From positions 211,038-275,037 of the forward strand of contig NZ_KB235919.1 in assembly GCF_000332195.1 (NCBI RefSeq): a DNA stretch of 64,000 nucleotides, given 5' to 3'. Below the pieces are notes generated by a model that was given only the letters and a program-made list of their open reading frames with translations, searched no databases and was not told where the DNA came from. Of this stretch, positions 55,388-61,699 are shown piece by piece. The translations under genes were made by a program, and so were the position numbers. The DNA comes from Pleurocapsa sp. PCC 7319 (GTDB lineage: Bacteria; Cyanobacteriota; Cyanobacteriia; Cyanobacteriales; Xenococcaceae). How positions within the stretch are numbered: position 1 is the stretch's first letter; the number at the start of each line of letters is the position of its first letter.

Positions 55388-56983
55388 CTATCGTTTGCTT
55401 CTAGAAATTGGGATCGCTTTCAAAGCTTTACGATCAATTTTGCTATTAATGGTTAAAGGTAAGTTGTCTAAAAAATGGATTTCTGGAGGAATCATATAAT
55501 TGGGCATAGTTTCTCCGCAAAAAAGACGAATTTCCTGAGCTGTAGGAACTGACTTATTTTCTTCTACGACTAAAAAAGCAGCCAGTGTAGTATTTTCTTG
55601 ATTATTCTGGGCGATCGCTGCTACTTGGGCAATGCGTGGATGTTCTCTGAGTCGGCGTTCGATTTCTTCTAATTCGACGCGATTGCCCATAATTTTTACT
55701 TGTAGATCGCGACGACCTGCTAGGTAAAGTTCTCCCTTTGACCCCTTATAGGCCAAATCTCCAGTACGAAATACTTTCTCTTCAGATAGAGGGTTAAGAG
55801 GATTGGGAATCAAAGCCTTATTAGTTATCTCAGGATTTCGCCAGTATCCAGAAAAGAGATTTGCCCCCCGTAAATAAATTTCTCCAATCTGGTCTGGTTG
55901 GTTAATTTCATTTTGCTCTTCATCTAATAAAAGCATTTCTGCACCAGGGTGAGCAAAACCAATGGAGAGATTTTTGGTGTCTGGAAATAAAGGATTGGGG
56001 ACTTCTGTAAAAGAACAGGCGATCGATTCTGATTGTCCAAAACAGTTGATAATTCTGACTTGAGGCAGTAGAGATCGGAGTTGAATTATATCGGCGATCG
56101 CAAATGATTCTCCAGCAAATAAAGTAGTTTTTAGGTGTTGTAGTTTGGCTATATCTTGAGCAGCATAGTGCAATAATAATTTCCAAATTGAGGGGACACA
56201 GTTGAGCTGAGTAATTTGATGTCGATTTATATAGCGTAATAATTTTGGGGGAATTAAAGTAAGCTTGCGAGGTATTTGAACTAAAGTCGCTCCACTTCCT
56301 AAAGCTAAACCCATGTCTAGTAAGGAAAAGTCAAATTGTAACGGTGCGATAGTACCTATTCTTGCTGGTGATGATAATTGACAGTAATTTACTAAAGCTC
56401 TAAAAAAAGCAATTACGGCGCGATGGGTCATCATAATCCCCTTGGGATTACCAGTAGTTCCTGAAGTAAAAATGATATAAGCTAAGTCTGATTCTAGAAC
56501 CGGTCTTCTACGAGAACGAAATTCTGTAGGTAATGTATCTGGGATGTGGAGAGAATTACCATCTAAAAATCCTAGAAGTATTTGATCGGAATTAGAAATA
56601 TTTTGTTCATTAGATGATTCCTGAATATGTAGCTTGGCTTCTGTAGTGACTACAATTTCTGCTAATCTTCCTGGTGGAGTTTCTGGACTGACTGGAACAA
56701 ATACTAAACCTAACAGAGAACAGGCAATTATTAAGGCGATCGCTTGGGGACAGGATTCTAACTCTAAAATTATTCTATCTCCAGCAGCTAAACCGCGATC
56801 GTCTAGAATATCTGCATAGGTATGAGAGTAGTTAAATAAGTCTTGATAACTCCATTGACAGTTAGCAGAGATAATGGCGATCGCATTTGGAGAATTTTGA
56901 GCGTATTGCAGTAAATATTGATGCAGTAAAACAGGTTGCCAATTGTGGGGATAAGTACCTGGATAAATCTTACAATCGTTCAT
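55388..56983 (-). CDS. Stand-alone amino-acid adenylation enzyme
   Basis: 531 aa. NRPS-type adenylation motifs: AYIIFTSGTTGNPKGIMMT (A3), FGQSESIACSF (A5), GEIYLRGANLFSGYW, RTGDLAYKGSKGELYLAGR (A7-A8) and catalytic Lys in LPLTINSKIDRKAL (A10). No carrier domain attached; the ACP at 58305 is the obvious partner. The pocket segment reads LQFDFSLLDMGLALGSGATL, so the usual Asp is present but the substrate cannot be predicted. Its ATG shares the CATG tetranucleotide with the divergent nucleotidyltransferase start. A DltA-like role is an alternative. Confidence 0.82.
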   Translation of the reverse strand: MNDCKIYPGTYPHNWQPVLLHQYLLQYAQNSPNAIAIISANCQWSYQDLFNYSHTYADILDDRGLAAGDRIILELESCPQAIALIIACSLLGLVFVPVSPETPPGRLAEIVVTTEAKLHIQESSNEQNISNSDQILLGFLDGNSLHIPDTLPTEFRSRRRPVLESDLAYIIFTSGTTGNPKGIMMTHRAVIAFFRALVNYCQLSSPARIGTIAPLQFDFSLLDMGLALGSGATLVQIPRKLTLIPPKLLRYINRHQITQLNCVPSIWKLLLHYAAQDIAKLQHLKTTLFAGESFAIADIIQLRSLLPQVRIINCFGQSESIACSFTEVPNPLFPDTKNLSIGFAHPGAEMLLLDEEQNEINQPDQIGEIYLRGANLFSGYWRNPEITNKALIPNPLNPLSEEKVFRTGDLAYKGSKGELYLAGRRDLQVKIMGNRVELEEIERRLREHPRIAQVAAIAQNNQENTTLAAFLVVEENKSVPTAQEIRLFCGETMPNYMIPPEIHFLDNLPLTINSKIDRKALKAIPISRSKR

Positions 56984-58148
56984 GAATAAAAATATGGATA
57001 ATAAAAAGTTAGCAAGCGATCGTGGCTCTAGGAAATTACCAAATTTAGCTTTTGGTAAAGAATGGGCATTATTAGAGTTAGTTACTCTTGGTTTAAATTC
57101 AGCTAGCGAACAAGAAATGTTTGCCGAATTAATTAGTGACCAAGATTTGGATTGGCAAGAATTACTAAAACAAGCAACAAGGCATAAAATTACTTGTCTT
57201 CTAGCATTTTATATAATTACTAATAACTTGTCTGAAGTCATTACTTTAGATCTAAAACAGCAGTTAGAAACTATTTTGTTTTTTAACAGACACAAGATTA
57301 AGATATATCGCAGCAAAGCGGCAGAAATTATTCGAGCTTTAACTAAAAATAAAATTAAATTTGTAGGCACAAAAGGTATTTCTTTAGAATCGACACTATA
57401 TCAGGGTAATGGTAATCGTACCTTGTCAGATATTGATTTTATGATTTTGCCTAATGATAGAAAAGTTGTTAGTGAAATTTTGGCAGATTTAGGATATCAG
57501 ATGGGTACTTTTGAGCCAAAAACTGGTACTATCAAACCCCATAGTCGAGAAATGATGATTAACTACAAGTTAAATCCAGATCATTTACCTGCTCATATTT
57601 TATTAATTGATGATGTTATCGTTCCTTTTATCGAAGTAGATATTGCTAATAGTTTGACTTGGACTTTGTCTCCTTTTCAAATTCCTGTTGAGGTTGCCTT
57701 GGAGAATATTGTTTATCAACCTATTCCAGAAATAAAAGATATTAGTTTACCTTCTTTTGCACCTCAATTTCAGTTTATTTTTACGATTCTTCATTTATTT
57801 AAAGAAGCCTGGATTGAACTTACTTTAGATATGAATGGAAAAGATGTATCTTTAAGTAAATTTAGTGATGTAGTAAGAATTTGGAGTAGACATCAAAATG
57901 AACTTCAGAACGAAGAGTTTGTAAAAATACTTGAGCAGTTTGATCTTATACAACCAGTAGTTTGGGTATTGGAACATTTAGATCGGACATTGCAAACAAA
58001 CATTATTTCTAGTTTGGGTTTAGAAGGGAAAGTTACAGAAGAATGGTTGTCTAGTGCGGCTCCAAGTGGAACAAAAGCACGACTATGGCGAGGAACGATG
58101 AGAAAACGTCTTTTTACTCAAGATCGTCGTCAACTTTTTAGACAGTAA
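56982..58148 (+). CDS. Nucleotidyltransferase family protein (RiPP-cluster type)
   Basis: 388 aa. The hallmark of this family (PF14907-like) is IKFVGTKGISLESTLYQGNG then RTLSDIDFMI, containing the metal-binding D-x-D. Helical N- and C-terminal parts. Proteins of this family occur in lasso-peptide and other RiPP clusters, where their modification is mostly undefined. The first ATG overlaps the divergent adenylation start; an in-frame ATG at 56994 is an alternative. No clear Shine-Dalgarno for either. Confidence 0.82.
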   Translation: MNKNMDNKKLASDRGSRKLPNLAFGKEWALLELVTLGLNSASEQEMFAELISDQDLDWQELLKQATRHKITCLLAFYIITNNLSEVITLDLKQQLETILFFNRHKIKIYRSKAAEIIRALTKNKIKFVGTKGISLESTLYQGNGNRTLSDIDFMILPNDRKVVSEILADLGYQMGTFEPKTGTIKPHSREMMINYKLNPDHLPAHILLIDDVIVPFIEVDIANSLTWTLSPFQIPVEVALENIVYQPIPEIKDISLPSFAPQFQFIFTILHLFKEAWIELTLDMNGKDVSLSKFSDVVRIWSRHQNELQNEEFVKILEQFDLIQPVVWVLEHLDRTLQTNIISSLGLEGKVTEEWLSSAAPSGTKARLWRGTMRKRLFTQDRRQLFRQ

Positions 58149-58304
58149 AGCGGCAAAGCCGCAGCTATTAGCTATCAGCTATTAGCTTTTTGATTGATTT
58201 ACTAAAGGAGTGAAAATTATAAAATCATACCTCTATTCAGCAACGCCATTTAAGTAAACTTTAGAGCTTAAAGCTTAAAGCTTAGAGCTTAGAGCTTTAA
58301 GCTT
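58147..58304. repeat. Hairpin and AGCTATT/AGCTTAA heptamer arrays
   Basis: GCGGC-AAA-GCCGC hairpin directly after the nucleotidyltransferase stop, then AGCTATT heptamers (58159-58187) and AGCTTAA/AGCTTAG heptamers (58262-58304) reaching the ACP stop. Confidence 0.6.
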
Positions 58305-58565
58305 TCAAATAGCAATTTTCAATTTTTCTGATACTATATCGACAATATCAGAAATCGCTCTAAAGCTTTCATAGCTTATTTCATCCATATCAAATTCAAA
58401 ACCAAAGACTTCTTCTAGTCCTAAAACTAAGGAGACGGCATTGAGCGAATTAAGACCTAGACTAAACAATTCTACGTTATCGGTTAGTTCACTGGTAGAA
58501 ATATCTGGCAAATTATCTGATATCAATTGGCGAATTTTTTGTTTAATAGTTTCTATTTGATTCAT
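58305..58565 (-). CDS. Acyl/peptidyl carrier protein
   Basis: 86 aa. Phosphopantetheine attachment serine in FSLGLNSLNAVSLVLGLEEV; the usual D-S-L reads N-S-L, which still keeps the serine. The remaining helices (FDMDEISYESFRAISDIVDIV) are typical. Likely loaded by the adenylation enzyme at 55388. It sits 11 bp after the B2-like protease gene in the RiPP operon, an unusual place for a carrier protein. Confidence 0.88.
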   Translation of the reverse strand: MNQIETIKQKIRQLISDNLPDISTSELTDNVELFSLGLNSLNAVSLVLGLEEVFGFEFDMDEISYESFRAISDIVDIVSEKLKIAI

Positions 58566-58576
58566 CTGATTTCCTC

Positions 58577-59056
58577 CTATTTATTCCGTAAAAGTATAAA
58601 TTTGCTATACTTGTAGTACTCCCATTCTGGGAGTGACAGGACATTATAATATTTAGTCATATTACCTATACCACCGATTACAGTTTTGCCTCGACTTTCT
58701 ACCCAAGCATGGGCAATAAATTGACCTTGGTTATCTTTACTAATGCCGATACGTAATTGATTAGGATAATTTTGTTTTGATAGTATTACTTGAGCTGCTA
58801 TTGCTCTAGCAAGACATTTAACTCCAGGTATATAGGGGCTAACTATCGTTATTGCCCAAATAATTTTATAGATCGAGACTTGTTTATTTTGTTTGGGTTG
58901 AGCTATTTTAGCTAGTAGATTACGTAAGGTTTGAAACTGAATAAATTGTAATCCTACTCTAATTAAAATTAGTAGTATTGCTACTTTCAGTAAAAGAAAG
59001 CGATCGCTCCAATTATCCTTGACTATTTTATACAGTTGTTCTACTGTCTTGAACAT
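58577..59056 (-). CDS. Lasso peptide biosynthesis B2 protein
   Basis: 159 aa. Transglutaminase-like cysteine protease of the B2 family (PF13471-like): catalytic Cys in GVKCLARAIAAQVIL, then LRIGISKDNQGQFIAHAWVES with the His and following GKTVIGG. It removes the leader peptide of the precursor in lasso biosynthesis. An N-terminal extension (~60 aa) contains a hydrophobic stretch (FLLLKVAILLILIRVG). Its start overlaps the end of the kinase gene by 29 bp. Confidence 0.88.
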   Translation of the reverse strand: MFKTVEQLYKIVKDNWSDRFLLLKVAILLILIRVGLQFIQFQTLRNLLAKIAQPKQNKQVSIYKIIWAITIVSPYIPGVKCLARAIAAQVILSKQNYPNQLRIGISKDNQGQFIAHAWVESRGKTVIGGIGNMTKYYNVLSLPEWEYYKYSKFILLRNK

Positions 59057-59969
59057 TTTTAAGAGAATTAACTTTGTTTTCTATAGTGGTAATTACCTGA
59101 TTGATGATGCTGAAATCTTGAGGACGTTCTAACTTGAAAGCAGGAACACTTTTTAATAATTGAATACATTGACTAAAGTGTTTTTCTAAAGCCTCATTCT
59201 GTAACAATTGAGCTGGACAAGGAAAAAATTTAGTCAAGGTCATAAATGCTTCCGTGCCCGTCATTGGAGTCATTCTTATTTGATTTCCGATATCTAACGC
59301 AAATATCCCCGCTAATGGACAGGGTTCTGAGGTAAATTTTTCTGGTTGTCGAATAACTCTTTTTCGTGAACCAGGAAACAAAGGAGATAAGTTAGAAATA
59401 TTAAAATCTAAACCTTTGATGGTTGCAGGCCAAATTTTTATCTGCGGAAAAGCAGGATAAACAGTGGGAATATCTTGAATATTATTTATCGCAACCATGT
59501 CATCAGCTAATACAGGATAGCCATGTTTGGCAAATGCTGCCGCCATAGTAGATTTTCCAGCACCTGGAGCACCAACAATAACTACAGCATAATCCCCAAT
59601 TTTTACAGCACTAGCATGAAGCAGAAAAAAGCCTCTTTGATAGAGAATCAAACCTAATGCTTCACTTAAGATATACAAATTGAGGAGTTCTGGCTCGATA
59701 TCATCAGAATCTGGATCTACAGTTAAATTATTGCCATCTTGGGCTAAAAAAGATCCTACTCCAGACCATTGCAAGTAAGCTTCTTGACTATTACTTTTAA
59801 CTCCAAAGTAAGCTTGATTGCCTTGACGGAAAATAGAAGTTGATTCTAATGCTGGTAAGCCAATGGTATCTTTTTTAAGATATATATCTGCGTTGGGGTT
59901 TCCTTTTGGTAGTACTGGGAGAAAAAAGTCGGAGATAATGTTCAGACCATAGGCTTGATGAGTGAACAT
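59028..59969 (-). CDS. HprK-like peptide kinase
   Basis: 313 aa. Walker A in VIVGAPGAGKSTMAAAF and LADDMVAI downstream, as in the HPr kinase/phosphorylase fold. N-terminal beta domain instead of a full HprK N-terminus. In paeninodin-type lasso clusters an HprK homologue phosphorylates the precursor's C-terminal serine; the Ser-rich tail of the precursor at 60342 fits such a role. Confidence 0.85.
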   Translation of the reverse strand: MFTHQAYGLNIISDFFLPVLPKGNPNADIYLKKDTIGLPALESTSIFRQGNQAYFGVKSNSQEAYLQWSGVGSFLAQDGNNLTVDPDSDDIEPELLNLYILSEALGLILYQRGFFLLHASAVKIGDYAVVIVGAPGAGKSTMAAAFAKHGYPVLADDMVAINNIQDIPTVYPAFPQIKIWPATIKGLDFNISNLSPLFPGSRKRVIRQPEKFTSEPCPLAGIFALDIGNQIRMTPMTGTEAFMTLTKFFPCPAQLLQNEALEKHFSQCIQLLKSVPAFKLERPQDFSIINQVITTIENKVNSLKNVQDSRTTV

Positions 59970-60059
59970 AATTTATAGCTGTAATATACTAAATAAGGTA
60001 AGCAGAGTTACCAACAAAGAGCTTAAGATGATTTAGCTGCTTACCTTACATTTTTCTGA

Positions 60060-60321
60060 TATAGCAATACGAACTTTTATTAGGACACTCATTACTCGAT
60101 ACTCGTTACTCACCCTTCGGGAGGTGCCCTAAAGGACTTCCTTCGGTCGCGCATTCCCTTGCCCAGATAACGCTCCTGGGTAAACGCCTTACGTCGACGC
60201 GGTGAAGCAGTGCGGTCTTGGGGGTTTCCCCCATGAGCAACTGCTGAATCCTTTAGGGGGTCGCACCTTTACTTACGAGCAATCAAATAAACTTGTCCTA
60301 ACGTAACTTTGTACGGCTATA
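60060..60321. mobile_element. MITE-like element, long copy with nested insertion
   Basis: Ends match those of the 31106-31211 element (TATAGCAATACGAAC... and ...GTACGGCTATA). A G+C-rich block of about 155 bp (60113-60268), with CCCTTCGGGAGGTGCCC and TTGGGGGTTTCCCCCATG motifs, replaces the centre. It lies in the RiPP operon between the kinase and the precursor gene. Confidence 0.6.
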
Positions 60322-60341
60322 CATGGCGATCGCTTTAAAGA

Positions 60342-60701
60342 TTAGAAATTATCTCTGCTATCCCAAACGGTAGGATCGGATTGATAATCTCTAGATTCAC
60401 TATCTGCCGAATCTCTCGTTGACCAAAGATCTGGTTCATGATCTCCATCACTATCATAGGCATCTAACACAGATCCATTGGCTGTCTCGACTGTCTTCCC
60501 TATCTTCTCTACAGGGTACAATCTGTCATTTACTACTACAGCTTCTAGATCTTTATCTCTATTAATTAAAATTTCATCAGAATTATTGTCACCTGTGATA
60601 TCAGTAAAATCATTTAAGCTGCCATTGTTAGCTTTTGTTATATGTTGTATTTTACCTAAATTCTTAATAGTTGGTAGTTCATAAGTTTCTTTGATATTCA
60701 T
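60342..60701 (-). CDS. Putative lasso-type RiPP precursor peptide (119 aa)
   Basis: The N-terminus carries the lasso leader signature Y-x2-P-x-L/I-x3-G-x5-T with exact spacing: Y7, P10, I12, G16 and T22 in YELPTIKNLGKIQHIT. The remainder is acidic, Ser/Asp-rich and ends with three [ST]RD-type units (LWSTRDS, SESRDY, TVWDSRDNF). Most lasso precursors are ~40-60 aa, so this is about twice as long. Flanked by a PqqD-like RRE and HprK/B2 genes. If cleavage is two residues after T22, the core would start ANNGSLND, with Asp at position 8 as possible ring acceptor; this is inference. Confidence 0.7.
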   Translation of the reverse strand: MNIKETYELPTIKNLGKIQHITKANNGSLNDFTDITGDNNSDEILINRDKDLEAVVVNDRLYPVEKIGKTVETANGSVLDAYDSDGDHEPDLWSTRDSADSESRDYQSDPTVWDSRDNF

Positions 60702-60753
60702 TATGTCTCCTCCGTTATTATTTTTTATTCTTGATGCTAAAACTTGATTGGTT

Positions 60754-61053
60754 TCAATTGAACCTGATATTAGCTGGATTTCTTATTTCAACTAATCCCT
60801 CATGTTCTAATTCTTCTAGAAAAGATTTCAAATCGCGATCGCATTGTTCTAAATCAACATCATATTTATTTAGAATAATACTTTTAATTTCACTAACAGC
60901 TTTAGGTTCCTGTAGTAAGTGCCAAATAGTAGCTCCAACATGATTTAAGCCATAATATTCCTCAGACTTAAGATCGAGAATTACCACTTCTTTATTTAAG
61001 TTAGAATAACGTTTATCTTTGGCTGTTACTACGATACTCATTTCTTCTATCAT
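60754..61053 (-). CDS. PqqD-like RiPP recognition element (lasso B1)
   Basis: 99 aa; start at 61053 or the nearby ATG at 61041 (MSIVVTAKDKRY). NKEVVILDLKSEEYYGLNHV, GATIWHLLQE and LKSFLEELEHEGLVEI match the winged-helix PqqD fold that binds the precursor leader. First gene of the minus-strand RiPP operon, 52 bp upstream of the precursor gene. Confidence 0.9.
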   Translation of the reverse strand: MIEEMSIVVTAKDKRYSNLNKEVVILDLKSEEYYGLNHVGATIWHLLQEPKAVSEIKSIILNKYDVDLEQCDRDLKSFLEELEHEGLVEIRNPANIRFN

Positions 61054-61699
61054 TAGCTTAAGATCTTATTTGGACAGATCAGGATAATTACGGATATACA
61101 GAACAAGGACTCTACATTTAGTAGTTATGCATGGTTTTTAGTTAAAACAAGAAGCTTGATTCGCTAATAATACAGAATAATGTCATTCAATTTACACCAT
61201 ATGCTAGCTTGTTCTCTAAATATGTAAATCAGTATTTTCAACTAAATAATTTTAACGATTAAAAATGCTAAATAAGTATTTACACGTAAATATAACTATT
61301 TATTAATTATCTTCAATATCTTAATTCTTAAGTATATTAAAATACTTAAAATTAATACGCAATAAAATTTTTTGATCTAAGGTGATCGACGTATGAATTT
61401 TGATTTGCTAAAAGCTTCTGACTGAGGATCTAAGTTGAATATAAAAAATTCTAGATAGTTTAAAGCTAAGTAGTGAAAGAGGAAATAGAGAGTACTCTGA
61501 ACTTTTTAAGCACTATTATTTCAAAATTGACAGACTGGCACAGATTTAGATCTATTTAAATCTTGTAGTGTTTGTAAGCATTTAGATTAATTGGCTACAC
61601 AGCTTTAATAAAGCTAAAAGCTAACCGCGAAGCGGTTTAATAGGCTAGTTTTTTGGGTTTTGATGTTTTTATAAATTAAGGTTGGCTGAAATAACAATC
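61054..61699. other. Divergent promoter region of the RiPP and NRPS genes
   Basis: 646 bp, strongly A+T-rich, no supported ORF. Near the NRPS start it holds AAAGCTAA units and the hairpin AACCGC-GAA-GCGGTT (61623-61637), related to the hairpins at 21964, 55124 and 58147. Confidence 0.5.
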
